A stretch of DNA of 64,000 bases from contig NC_079386.1 of assembly GCF_021018895.1 (NCBI RefSeq), positions 930,001-994,000 on the forward strand, given 5' to 3'. Shown piece by piece: positions 1 through 12,500 of this stretch. A program made the position numbers and the translations under genes. Numbering within the stretch: the stretch's first letter is position 1; each line of letters opens with the position of its first letter. The notes beneath the pieces were generated by a model, which was not told where the DNA came from, did no database searches, and was given only the letters and a program-made list of their open reading frames with translations. The stretch comes from Seriola aureovittata (taxonomy: Eukaryota > Chordata > Actinopteri > Carangiformes > Carangidae).

Positions 1-470
1 GGACATGACAGTAATGTTACTTAACTTGTTAACCAACAATATGTGTATCTTGTGTTTAGAGTGTATGTGTGGCATGTGGCTCTTGTGGCAGAAATGAGTA
101 TTACAACAACAAACTGAAAAATTCTGAAAAAAGTTTTTCACCTGGCAAAAAGTTTTTTTTAATCCTGTTTTTGCAGATGAAAAAAAAAAAAGTATACTTT
201 AGAAAGATTATCCTGGCTGAACCATTTCTATCTTGCCTCTCAGGGCTTCTGTAATTTTCTTAGTAGAAATGAAGAAATGTCTCCATTTTCTTTATTTTTT
301 GAAAAATATTTTAATGTTGATCTCCAGTAGATTAGTATGACACTGGCATTACGTTGCTGACTTTGCAAGTGACATATTTTACAAAAAAAAGGTTAAAATT
401 AATCAGATAGCAAAATAGTCGAGCTCCAAAATGTTGGATCCTACACTTCCTACAATGCAACTTGATAGCT

Positions 471-479
471 ATATATATT

Positions 480-508
<29 letters not shown>
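471..508. repeat. (AT)n microsatellite
   Basis: Nearly uninterrupted AT dinucleotides, about 17 units. Confidence 0.9.
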
Positions 509-510
<2 letters not shown>

Positions 511-1934
511 GCTCTTCAATGCATGATGACTGTAGGGTTGGTGAGGTCAGCTGGAATCCCAGACAGTGTATGAGGCGAGCAGCTGTGTGGTTGAGGCTGT
601 GCTGCTGTTCCTCCCCAGGGACTCTCCAGAAATCATCTCTGATTGGACACACAGGCTTTGCAGAGGCTGGAATTACATGAGACTAAACTTGAAACAACCC
701 TAACTCTCACTCCCATTTCCACACAGCATTCACCTGCAATTTTTATCTGGATCTTTTTGTTTTATCTTGCTGCAGGTGTAAATCCCACAGAACACATTGC
801 AATGGTATGTGATGGGCAGACAACATCTGGAGGTGTTTAGGCTTGGATTGTGTTCAGATCGCAGACAGCCGCAAATGACATGTACATTCTGCTCCTCCTG
901 CCTGTCAGACAGTCACGAAGCAAGTAGTCGACACAAGTAGAGCCACACACAAGTAGGATCACATCTGAAAGGCAATCGTCATGTGCTAGGAAGCTTCTGG
1001 CTCTGATCACCTTCTGACAGTATGACTAACGGTAGCCTATAGTTACAACGCTACAGAAAAGTAGAGTGTGGATGCCTCACCGTTCTGTCAGTAGCACATT
1101 GCAGCAAGTGTCCCTTTACCCAGGATGTGCTGCGTGCTTTCAGTTCCCTAATTTATGCTAACTACCTAAATTATGGTCATTTATGATCACATAATGAGAT
1201 GTGATCATAACATGGGCAGAATCAGGATAACAAGAATTCACATGGGGTCTCAATAATCTTTGTACCAGCTCTGCGGCCTATTCAAGGAGCAAATCAACCT
1301 GTCAGTCCTGCGTTAGGGAAAACAGAGACATGGGCCACGTCTCCGTCCTCTCACTGTCCAGTTCAAAACATCAGATCTGTCAGTGTTACAGAGGTTTCAC
1401 ACATAACAAGCTATTTTCTGCAAGAAGCAGAAGAAAAGTCTGTGCACAAACCCTCTCTAAATCTGTGTTTCCATAGCAACCCAGCCTCCAACTTCTATAA
1501 TTCATGTTTTCTTTTTTTTCCATAGCAGTTATGTTATAGTGAAGCCTGATTGTTATGGGTAGACAGATCTAGCATTAAAGTACTTGATGGTGACAAATAT
1601 AAAATTCCTTGCTTGGATTTAGCCGTTAGCTTTAGCATGTGGGACGTGTTCCCGCCCTGCTAGCATTTAGCTGCTACAGTACAACCCCCTCAACTTTCAA
1701 ATGAAAATGTCTCTCCTGCCTTTCCCCTCTTTAGTAAATCCTTTCATACACCTCCTGTACACGCTCTTGTCATCACATTTACCCCCACAACATAAAGCAG
1801 TAGTACATGGCTTTGCCTAACAACCCCCACCCTCCCGCAGCCAGCAAGCCATATGGTCGAGCACAGATTAAAAGCATTTGTTGTCAACGCCCGCCCCGCC
1901 CAGTGGATTACCCAGTGGGACTGAATTGGGGGAA

Positions 1935-1948
1935 GGGGGGGGGGGGGG
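1935..1948. repeat. poly-G tract
   Basis: Fourteen consecutive G, preceded by GGGGGAA; prone to length variation. Confidence 0.9.
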
Positions 1949-2821
1949 TCTCCATGGCTACAGAGATTCCTGTTTAAACTTGATGAGTTGAGGAGAATTA
2001 TGTGGTCTACCTGTACAGGGCCAGCTTTGACCTTTGTCAAACCACACACATACAACCACACCCATGACTTCATCAGTTGGCCTCCCTAATTGGATGAGTG
2101 TGTTGGCGGATGACTGCTCTTCAGTGAGGAGATTGGACAAGACATTAAACAAATTATATCCAGGAGAAGGTTAATGAAACTAAAAAAGGCCTGGGAGGTG
2201 ACAGCGCAGTGGAGGGCCACATCTAATTGTGTGTTTTGGCTGGTGATGGAGCTAAACCCAACTGAAATGATATGCATATGTGATCACTTGCTTAACTGTG
2301 ATTGTAACTGTGATTATTACAACTTGAAAGGAGACAAAACACGTTCTTCTCCTTACAAATGCAGAGCAATAAAATTCAAACCTGCTCAGTTTATGAGTTT
2401 TGCTGGTATGATCTCTCTGGGTCTGGTATGACCAGCAGCTAATAGTGGCTAATGTTAGCTGACTTTAGATAGATATTGCTGAGTAACTGACATTACCAAA
2501 TCAAATGAGGTTTTTGGGGCATTTTATGCATTTATTGGACACGTCATAGTCAAGAGGGGTAAGAGTAAGTATATGCAACTTTCCACAAACCAAATATGGG
2601 GCTCGGGTCACTGGTTTCTGGTCAGTAAATGTTTCAGTGTCTTGCTCTGAGACAAATTGTGAGATAGAATCCACTTGTGTTTCTCTTCTTGCTTTTTACA
2701 AGAGGAGTCATTTACTGACAACCTCATGTTGCATTTGTTACCTCTTATTTACACTTCAATATAATTCACATGTCTCAGATAGGCCTGCTGTATGTAGAAT
2801 GATAGGTGCAACTCAGTGACC

Positions 2822-2869
2822 TGTGTGTGTGTGTGCATGTGTGTGTGTGTGTGTGCGTGTGTGTGTGTG
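2822..2869. repeat. (GT)n microsatellite
   Basis: Interrupted GT repeat with GCAT and GC interruptions. Confidence 0.9.
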
Positions 2870-3289
2870 CATACTTGCATGTATATGATGCTGCCATGAA
2901 ACAAGACCCCCTGCCATTCCAACCAGAGTGATATTTTCATTAGAGAAGCAGGTCATTCTTCTCACCTTACACATGCAGCAGAAAACTTCACCTACTATCT
3001 TAGGTGCTGCTAAAGGTCACACACAGCTTCACCTGACTGTATTATAAAATGACTTTTGACTGGTTGCTCTGGGGACTCATGCTCTAATCAGACTGACCAG
3101 TTTAAATCTCCTTAGGATGCACAGTATGTCTTTCTGTTTGACCATTATCCCATTTTATTTAATTTTGTGAAGTTACACAAAACCATGTTACCTCACCAGG
3201 AATCCTGTTCAATCAGCTGATATGATTCCTTTAAAATTCAAACCATAGCATTCCTAATAATAAGCCCTTTTATTAAGGGAGTCTCCAAC

Positions 3290-3690
3290 TACTTTTAAGG
3301 CTTTGTTTTCATATCTCCACGCCTGCGACCGTCATAACCGAAGGAATATTGTTTTCAGGTTGTCCCTCCATCTGTCCCATTCTTGTGGAAATGATATCTC
3401 ACTAACACCAAAGTTGGTAAAAGTTCAAGGTCACAGTGACTTAACAAAACATGATATCTCCTAAAGAGAATCCCTTCAAATTTGGCACAAACATTCACTA
3501 GGACTCAAAGATGAACTGATTAGATCTTGGTGGTCAAAGGTCAAAGGTCAAAGTCACAGTGATCTCACGAAAACACTTTTTAGCCATAAGAATCAAGACT
3601 TCACAGCAATTATAACAGAATTTCACACAAATGGTTCATATTTTCTATGACTCTGGATAAACAGGGAGGTAACCTGAAACTAGTCTGAGT
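3290..3690. repeat. Diverged interspersed repeat with nuclear-receptor half-sites
   Basis: The wording of this stretch (a run on not-too-diverged phrases such as CAAATTTGGCACAAAC, then GGTCAAAGGTCAAAGG, then CACAGTGA) matches a type of repeat that recurs in fish genomes. It contains three tandem GGTCAAA units at 3532-3552 and TCAAGGTCA at 3425-3433. Family and exact ends are not resolved. Confidence 0.4.
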
Positions 3691-4974
3691 GGAGGAGGCA
3701 GAGGACCACGAAGAGGTGATTCTAGTTTTAACTGAAGAGGTGTTTTCAAATCAACAACGGTTTGAGCTCTGTTTCTGATTGTACATTACTCTCGGTTGAA
3801 ATGTTCAGATGGTTTTCACTTCCTCTCATTAACTGGGATTTTGTTATATATGGAAACTGTGACGATCCTGTGCTTGCTCACTTGGTTTATACTAATTCAT
3901 TCATAGAAAACTCCAAAGCTGCTTTCTCATGTGGTTTCTATGATGCTCTCAACAATAAGGAGTCTTTCTCCCTACGCTAACATATTCAGTGAATGAGAAT
4001 TGCTTGGGTGATATTTTCAACAGTAAGAGTATTGTCTGAGTCATGACCTAGAAGACTGCAAAGTGAATGGGGACATTTACTTCCCTGATGTCAACACACA
4101 AGGACACACACATGCACACGGAGTAAATACAAACACACAGACTGACACTGACATGTAGAAGCATTTGCGACCTGACATCTGAAGCTTCGTTTAAACAGCA
4201 CACCATTAATTCTGAGAGCCAATCAATTGCGATGAAAAGGTCTGTGTGACTTTAATTTTCATCCAGTCCAGCAGAATCAATACGGCCCTGCTCTGGCCCG
4301 CAGTCTGACACAGATCTGCATTAGCAAAACACGATGCCTACTTCAATTAAACAGTCCGTGACATGAGGTCGGGTGATCACAGTCCCAAAGGAACCAGCAG
4401 GGGTCAACTCATGTAACCACCAGTACTTGTAATGATATTTGTAGATTTAATTAGTCTACAGCATCTGTTGTATCCAAGACGTTAATGGCACATAGTGACA
4501 AGTGTCCTGGACACAGTTCCCCTTGACGACAGAACACCGCTAGAACCTTAAAGGAGCCACGCCACACATGTACATGGCATCAGCAGGGGAACACACGTGT
4601 ATATGTACTGGGGTTACACTGGTTTCTTGTAACTTATTGAGACGTAGTTCAGTGCCACTGAGAGATAAACCCAGAATGAGCTGGGCATGGTTCAAATTCA
4701 AATACTTGAAACATGTTGATTTGCATTGGAAATCATTTAAAATCTGATTTGGGTTTCCTGATTTGTTTTAAAACAGAAAATGTATTGATAAGAAGAAGTT
4801 GAACAGGAGCCACTGGCCTCTGAAGGGTTTTTATTGTGTCTCTGGTTTCAGTTTCATGTTTAGGAATCTTTTTGGAGAACACATGTCTCATATGAGCACA
4901 AAATATTAGTTAGTGTCTGTGATGCCCCCTCCCCCTTTTTTTGTTTTGGCCTGCTGGCCCGAGCCGACCACCCT

Positions 4975-5339
4975 CTCTATCCTCTCTCTCTACATGCATA
5001 GCTCGGCTGGTGGGTGTAAAAATAGACGTGGTGGGGAGGGGGGAGATGTTAGTCAATGATCAGGGAGTTGGGATTAGCAATGAGGAAGAGCTAGCACTGT
5101 GCTGGGAGTAGAAACAGGACCAAGTCCAGTCAAGTGGTGCAACTGTGACAGGAGGTCTGATTAGGCCAGAGAGAAGTGAGGTTTGGTCAGGACTGAGGGT
5201 GTCGCCCCCCCCCCTGGATGGTAGCCTGTAAGGTTTTTAGGGGGAGGGTAGGGGAAGCAGGGAATGGATTATCAGAGTCATTAAATGCTCATTTAGGTTC
5301 CTTTACGTTGTGATGGGAAAGCCTTGAATACTTTGCATC
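4975..5339 (+). promoter_or_regulatory. Possible alternative promoter and 5'UTR before the 5340 exon
   Basis: A TAAAAATA box (about 5017-5024) lies 316 bp before the ATG. On the opposite strand it reads CTATTTTTAC, one base from the MEF2 consensus. GC-rich patches follow. If used as a TATA box, transcription would start near 5050 with a 5'UTR of about 290 nt. This is inference from motifs and position only. Confidence 0.25.
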
Positions 5340-5477
5340 ATGGGCAACGCGGTGTGTAAGGTGTGTGGCTCAGACAAGGGCCTGAGGACAGCCGGGAGCC
5401 TCTCTAACCTGGACCACAACCCTTCACTGGATTATTACTGTGTGGAGCATTTTCCTGTGCAGCCTCCACTGATGTTG
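5340..5477 (+). CDS. ank2: Candidate first coding exon of ank2 (alternative N-terminus)
   Basis: Forty-six codons begin [14 protein letters not shown] and end ..PPLML. The ATG has a strong context (A at -3, G at +4). The exon ends at TTG|gtaaga, a good donor in phase 0, exactly the phase needed by the exon at 12153. MGNAVCK fits an N-myristoylation signal (Gly2, small residue at 6, Lys7) with Cys6 available for palmitoylation, which suggests a membrane-tethered form. Cys6, Cys9, Cys34 and His37 form a CxxC..CxxH pattern that might instead bind zinc. An alternative phase-0 donor exists after Lys7 (AAG|gtgtgt), giving MGNAVCK-SDSN. I do not recognise this peptide from known ANK2 isoforms, so it rests on frame, splice site and start context. 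Confidence 0.5.
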
Positions 5478-6513
5478 GTAAGAGCTGAGACTGGCCTGTG
5501 CAGCAGAGACAGATCAGGTTCAGGTAACTGGGACACTCCTGAGCTGCCCTGTGTGGGGTATTTTAGGAGATTTGAACAGATAAGAAGGTTCTGAGTAACT
5601 TTTTTTTGGAGTGTCGGGTCTCACTTTTAAATCTTGAGCTTTTTTTATTTCGGTTACAGTCTTGATGAAAAGGACTCTCTGTAGCTGTTACTGATAAGCT
5701 GGCGTGCACTAGCAGGTTTTCACATTAGCCACCTTTGCATTGAAAGAAAACTGTGAACACTACACTGGACTCACTGTTAGAACTGCCGAATTTGTACCTT
5801 GCAATATCTGTTAACAGGTACAGACAAATGACCCAGGTGTTCAGGATTTGAACTTTTGTGTGTGTGTTTGTGTGTGTGTGTGTATGTGTGATGGGTGGGG
5901 GTGGAGGTGTTGCTCCCTCTCCTCTCCCTTTAAAGGCCAGTGTGACATTTTTGTTCCTAAAGTATCCCTGCTCAGCAGCATGTGGACTCTTGTGGCTAAT
6001 TTGAAGAGCAATGTAATGACTTTAGCACCAGCCACTGCTGTGCAGCTACTGGGAATTCATATCGCTCCTTCAGTCTGGAGCTGAGTCCTCATGTCTCGTC
6101 TTTCCTGGAGCAGAGTATAAAAATATATGTCAGTGGGACGATGATATTTTGTTTGTGTCTGAATGAGGTTTCTTGACTTTAGTGACATTTTTGTGACAGT
6201 CGTTGCTCTGTCCTGATCCTGGAACTTGTTTCTTCACATCATTGAATTACAAAGTGGAGCATCTCAAACTGTTTGTAACTGTAACCGAGCCTCAACATAT
6301 TTGGTATATATTGTTATATCGGGTATCACCGAACATAAAGATGTCTGGTCCATAACTAAACAGAGCTTTTCCAGTATTCGCAGCTTCTTGTGGAACTGAC
6401 CCTCCACATCAAATCCGGTTCCATGTTTCCAACATGTAGAGGAGTGGATCAAGTACCAGGCTGAACAACATACCTTTTTATTATTTTAAGCATTAACTGA
6501 AGTGGTTACTACC

Positions 6514-6579
<66 letters not shown>

Positions 6580-9500
6580 GTGTGATGATCCACAGATATC
6601 CCAAAAAATTAGATAAAGATCAATGTTGATCAGCTAATTAAACTTAAACCCTGTGGGGGGGGGGGGGGGGTCAGTGCCCGTACATATTGAATATGTAGGG
6701 TGGAGAGACTCAGAGAACCTGGGTAACACATGTGACCTTCCATTCACTCAGTGTGCCAAGGAAAGCAGTCATCATAAATGTCATGGGAAGCAACTACAGG
6801 ATGGAGGCATGAGTGTTCATTCTTAACCTCAGAGGCAGTCATTTGACAAAACAATCTTGATTCAAAGTCAACTCACTAGCTTTTTCTGCAGCTTTCTACT
6901 GCATCACATGACCTTCATTGAACTTTAGTTAAAATATTTTTGTCAAACAACTGTTACCATGGTTGCTTATTTAGGGATGCTCTTGGAAGCTCTGGAAAAA
7001 GTTAGTAAGTGGACTTTGAATGAAGTCTTTTGTCTTGTTTTAGCATGTTTGCTAGGAGTATCATGGTTATATGACTCAAACTATTCCTAATGAAGATATG
7101 AGCAGTAGTTGGATCTGTTTTAATGCTGTTAGCACCAGTATATTTCAAAATGTGAGTGATACACTCTTGCCCTGCTTTCTGTGCTCACTCCGCTAGCTCT
7201 GCTGACACACAGACAGCCAGGTTGTCATGGTTACCTCCAGAGAGGGCAGCGCTTGTCTCTGCGGGGTGAGGATGCTTCCAGTCTGGGCTCCGGTGTCTCA
7301 CAGAGTGTATGTTAGGGACGGATTAGAGGACGGTTTTGCATTATTGATGCATCTCTGCGCTCCACAGAGGAAGACAGCGACTTGGTAAATGAATGTTTGA
7401 TGTAATGTGTTGTCAGGACTGTGCTTTGTCACGCTTGGCAGGTTTGATTAAGTCTTGCAGGAACAGATTGTTATAGAAGGGGCACATATCATACAATTAT
7501 ATATGAAAGAAGCATATGACGTCGCTGTTAGTTTTTAAAATTTAATTTATCATGAAATATTCTTTTTTCAACAGTGGTGAACCAAGTAGAAAAGCAACTA
7601 ACTTCATACTTGACTAAAGTTTCTTTTATTTTTGATTTCTGTTTCTATTTCTTGCCAACTCACCCAAACACGCCCTTCATGTAACTGTAAGCCTCTCAGA
7701 GAACATTCAAAACATTTCCCCATCAAAGAGAGTGACAAACTGACTAAGCTCCTTATACCCCAGAGTTATGAAACAATTTCTGTAGGAAGCTGGCGGCCAC
7801 AATTCTCCCTTTCTCTTCACTGTGAAGTGTTTCCCATTGAAAAGCCCCACTTGTCTCAGAGTCCTGTTGGTCCAAGTGTCACTATAGCAACCTGCCAGTC
7901 GCTGAGAGATGATTAGGGCAGGGTCTTGCATAATGTGACTCGGCAGCTCTGAAGGGAATGTGAGGGTATTATCAGACAGGCTTGATTGTGGTAATGGCTG
8001 CTTTGTGCAGTGCTGCTAGCAAACAATGCTAACTCTGTAAGAACATGGACGAGGCTCAATGAACAAGTCTCTCCAACACTGGACAGTGTAGTATTTTTTG
8101 TTTGATTGTGAGGGGAAAGTCACATGTTAAAGAGGAACAGAGGCAGGCTGAGAGGGAGGCAGACAGTTAGGTTCAATCTGAGTGACATCAATTAAAAAGA
8201 CAAGTTAGAGATGCCATGATGTGTAGGTCCATGAGTATATTTATATAAAGGTATAGGTGTGAATACAATATACATATGCATTTATTTGGATATATAGTGT
8301 TATAGATAGTATATATGCAGTATTTTATACAGTGTATATATACACACACAACAGTATTGGGAAATTAAAAAATATATGCAATTGAAACATGATATAGATC
8401 AGTGGTTCTCAAACTTTTTCACATCAAGGACCTAAACTGACACAAATTAGACCACAGACTCCCATATCATCAGATGTTATCTTTAGATATTTTATTAGAT
8501 TCTTAAAGACAAGATGGAAGGGATGGGGGTGGATCCCTGCTTCACGTCCTGGATTGTGGATTACCTGACAAGACGACCACAGTACGTCAGGCTGGGTGAC
8601 TGTGTCTCAGGGACAGTGATGAGCAGCACTGGGGCTCCACAGGGGATTGTTCTGGCTCTGTTCCTGTTCACCTGTATACGGCCGACTTTAAATACAACTC
8701 TGAGTCCTGCCACATCCACAAATACTTGGATGACACAGCTATTGTGGCGCGTATCAGGAACGGGCAGGAAGAGGAGTACAGGGATCCTCCTTCTGAACAC
8801 CTCCAAGACCAAGGAGATGGTCATGGACTTTCGGAGGTCTGGGCCCACCCTTCAGCCAGTCAGCATTTGAGGGAAGGACACTGAGGTGGTGCACACTTAT
8901 AAATAACTAGGTGTGCACCTGGACAGTAAACTGGACTTGTCCCTGAACACAGATGCCATCTACCTGAAAGGGCAGAGCCGGCTCTTTTCCCTCAGGAGGC
9001 TCAGGTCCTTTGATTTCTGCAGTGAAATGCTGCACACGTTTTATCAGTCAGTGGTGGCCAGTTTACTCTTTAATGCTGCAGTCTGCTGGGGCAGCAGCAT
9101 GTCCAACATGAACACAAAGAGACTGGACAAGCTGGTAAAAAAGGCTGAGTCTGTGCTTAGCAGGAGTCTGGACTCACTCAGGACTGTTGTGGACAGACGC
9201 ATGCAACGTAAGATGGAGGCCATCTTGGACAATACCAACCATCCTGTCCACAACATTCTGGCAGGACAGAGAAGCAGCTACAGCTGCAGCAAACGTCTCA
9301 TCTCACTGCGCTGCAGAACAGAGAGGTTCAGGAGATCCTTTGTTCCCACTGTCATCAGGCTATACAACTCAGCCAAAGGAAGCTCCCTTTCATATTACAT
9401 GTACAGCCCTGTGCACTGTGACAATATAACAATATGCCAACAGTATAAAACACCAGTTCAGTAAATATTAATGGAAACTGCATGTGAAAAGGAGTCTAAT

Positions 9501-12500
9501 TCCAAGTTCTTATAAGATAACAAAATTCCAAATGAAAAGTCCTTCAAGTGAGCAGCTGTCTGACACTGAGGAGCTGATTGTCAGCACCAGGACATACAAC
9601 AGTGGTGTATCCTGACACTTGACCCGCATCAACTTGTGATGTTGTGTGCCAAGACGCTGCTGGTGTTCCTTGACTTTTGGAGTTGTGACTTGTGTTGTCA
9701 TAGTTCAAGGGATCAGACACTTTAATGTGATCACTTCATTAAAGCAGCAAGCACTCTGATATTTTGGAAAGATTGTTTTACTCAGAAGTCAAATCAAAAG
9801 ATTGATTTCAGATTTATTTCTCTGCATGCACAGAGAAAAGTACAGTGGCTCTGAGATTTCAATTCACTGCAACTTTGAAAAACACATGTAAACGTCCCCT
9901 GGAAACACCTCTGTTGTCATCTGTGCTACTTGAACATGTTTGTGTTTTGTCTGTTTGAATTTGTCCTCTGAAGAAAAGGGCTGAATAGGGACAAATACAT
10001 GGTTTATGTTAAACTGTGGTTAGTAAGTGCCCCCACCAGATGAGTGTAATTTTTTTTGACAACTCACTCTTGAATCTCAGAACAGTTTTGAATGCAACAC
10101 TAAGGAGTTAGTTAGAGGAAATGATCACATATAGAACTGCATGTCCTATCTGAAACATGTCTCATAGTGTGCTGCTGTGAATCACTGGCTTCCTTTAATG
10201 TAAACCTACAAACTTATGGACTTTGTAAAACAGTCAGACCCAGCGTTGTCCTTCGAGGTGGCTGTGTCTGTGCTGCAAAAAGCTCCAGTAGCTGAAAGTA
10301 TGAGTGATGCAGTGCAGCTCTCTGCAGCAGCCAGACAGCAGCTGACTGCAGGTCAGCCACAAACATCAGACCAGAGCAATGTGTGTGTGTGTGTCTGAGG
10401 TAGACATCAGCGCTGCAGTGTCACTGCTCATTTCATACATCATCAGTGCTGTATCATCCTCTCTGATCTCTGAGACAGGGAGGGCAGGTTGACACTGCAG
10501 GTGACAGGTCGTGACGAAGGAAAGAGACCAAAACTTCAGATGTAATTTCTGTCAATACTGAAAAGCTTTCTTCATCTACCTCACTTCCTTGACCTCACTT
10601 CTTTTCTTGTCCTGTCCTAATCAATATTTGACTGCACTCCCTCTCATTCATTCTCTTTCACCTTCACATCGGCAGTTCTGATTCATCAGCGCATGTGTTT
10701 GTTTCCCTTACATTTTGGAGAAAATAAACCTGATATAAACTTTGGTCAGAGGACTGAAGTTTTACGGCTGACAGTTTTCATTCTGAACCTCACAGCTTGC
10801 TGATGAAAATGACCTTGACAGACAATAAGAAACCATTCCTCAGCTAGAGGTGTCCATGAGCATGATAGTGAGTCCCCACCAGTTCCAGCGTGGTGCTGCA
10901 GTGTGTCTGTACGTGACCTCTGACCTCCCTGTGGAAGGAGTAACGCAGTTTGAATGCAGTAAAAATAAGCATCACACAGTGTTTTTCCACAGGAGCAGCA
11001 GAGCGCTGGGAGCTTTGAACAAGCTGTGTGTGAGCCAGGATTTAGCTTTAGTGAAGGCACCAAGAGGAAAATGCTGAATCATTTTGCTTCCTTACAGTCC
11101 TGGTCTGTTTCCAACTGCAGCTCACTCAGCATCCAAAAACAGACAGGGGACATGTACTTCCCCAACCAGGGACATAGACATTGTTTTGCACTTAGGAAAA
11201 GCTACAGTATATGCATATAATGCTTTATTGTGACTTTCGTCTCAATGTCAACATAGACCTTTAAGAAGACCATTTTTCAATTATACAGAATTAAAACATG
11301 TTGGTTGCATAAACGTGCATACTGCACTAGACTGAAGATCTAGTGAAGCGTTTTTTCACCGTTTGATAAAGAGTGACAAAATAGCAGAAAATAAGTTAAA
11401 ATAATGACTTAACTCACAAAGCTAAACTAAAAACATCCTTAAAAGAAAATACTGTAGGTGCACACCTCAAATTAGAAGCATAAGCACTGAATGGTCTGTC
11501 ACCAGATTTTCATTGAGATGTGACCTGAGAAATCTGTCAGCTTGATAAACTGGCACATGTTGAAGCTGGGGTGAGACAATCAAAATATTTTTAGCCCAGG
11601 AGCAAAGCCTTAAAGATAATTCTGGTTGATTTTTTAGATGATATTTCTCTCTCTGCTCTGATTTACTGACGTTTGTGTGACATCTTGTGACATCGAGAGA
11701 TCTTTGATATTTCAGTTTGAACAGTGAATCTTAAGGTGTCATGCTATCAGGAGAAGTTATGTATTGTCTGCATATGTCCGTTGCTTGTGTTTGCTGATGA
11801 TAGAAAAGAGCAGAAGCATATCTTGATTAAAACAAAGAGGTCCCAGAATGGATCCTTGTGGGACACCGTACCGCAAGTCATATTTACTACAAGTGAAACC
11901 AAGAGAAACAGTAAAATTCTCTATGGAAAATAAGTAATTATTTGATGTTGTGTGCTTCGCCTTCATGAACAGATTTTAATAGAACAGATATTTTTAACTA
12001 TGAACTTTCATTTTCAAAACATGGCTCATTCAGGCAAAGTTGCTAAATAATGTGATTACCATTCTGTTTGACAGCCAGTGACAAAATGTGAATGTAGTTT
12101 GGATGTGATGTTGATTCATTTTGAAAATGTGTTTCCTCTCTGTCTCCTCTAGTCGGACAGTAACACCAGTTTCCTGCGAGCGGCGAGGGCGGGAAACATT
12201 GACAAGGTTTTGGAATATCTGAAAGGGGGTGTGGACATAAGCACCTGCAATCAGGTAGGAGACAGATCACAACATTACATGCATCTTTCACAACACCCAT
12301 ATACACTCACACTCACACAACATAGACAAAAAATCATATACTGTGTATTTTGGTGGAAGTGGAAACCTTGTAGAGCACAAACTAAAACACAACAACAACA
12401 ACAACAACAACAACAAAAATGTAGCAACACAAAGAAAATGGGACTTCTCTACAACCCTCAGTACACCAAAATATAAAATCATACAAACTACTTTTATTAG

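Larger units (their letters stand above)
1..5339. other. Upstream or intronic non-coding region
   Basis: No supported exon. It holds AT, GT and poly-G tracts, a diverged interspersed repeat near 3290-3690, and a homeodomain-site-rich stretch near 4190-4385 that could be a conserved element. It could be the 5' flank of the 5340 exon or an intron following an earlier ank2 first exon outside the window; the sequence does not decide. Confidence 0.6.
5478..12152 (+). other. ank2: Intron 1
   Basis: About 6.7 kb. It contains TG, AAT and poly-G simple repeats, a hAT-like end near 8398, a broken LINE at 8508-9464, and an antisense LINE fragment at 11757-11966. The remaining sequence shows nothing coding that I can support. 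Confidence 0.6.

Noticed and set aside
7292..7324. Possible alternative first exon starting [11 protein letters not shown] with a phase-0 gtgtat donor in a GC-rich patch.
   Set aside because: Too short, weak donor and no supporting conservation visible; the 5340 exon is better supported.
8561..8848. Minus-strand open frame over the LINE.
   Set aside because: Antisense shadow; the plus strand carries the recognisable reverse-transcriptase motifs.
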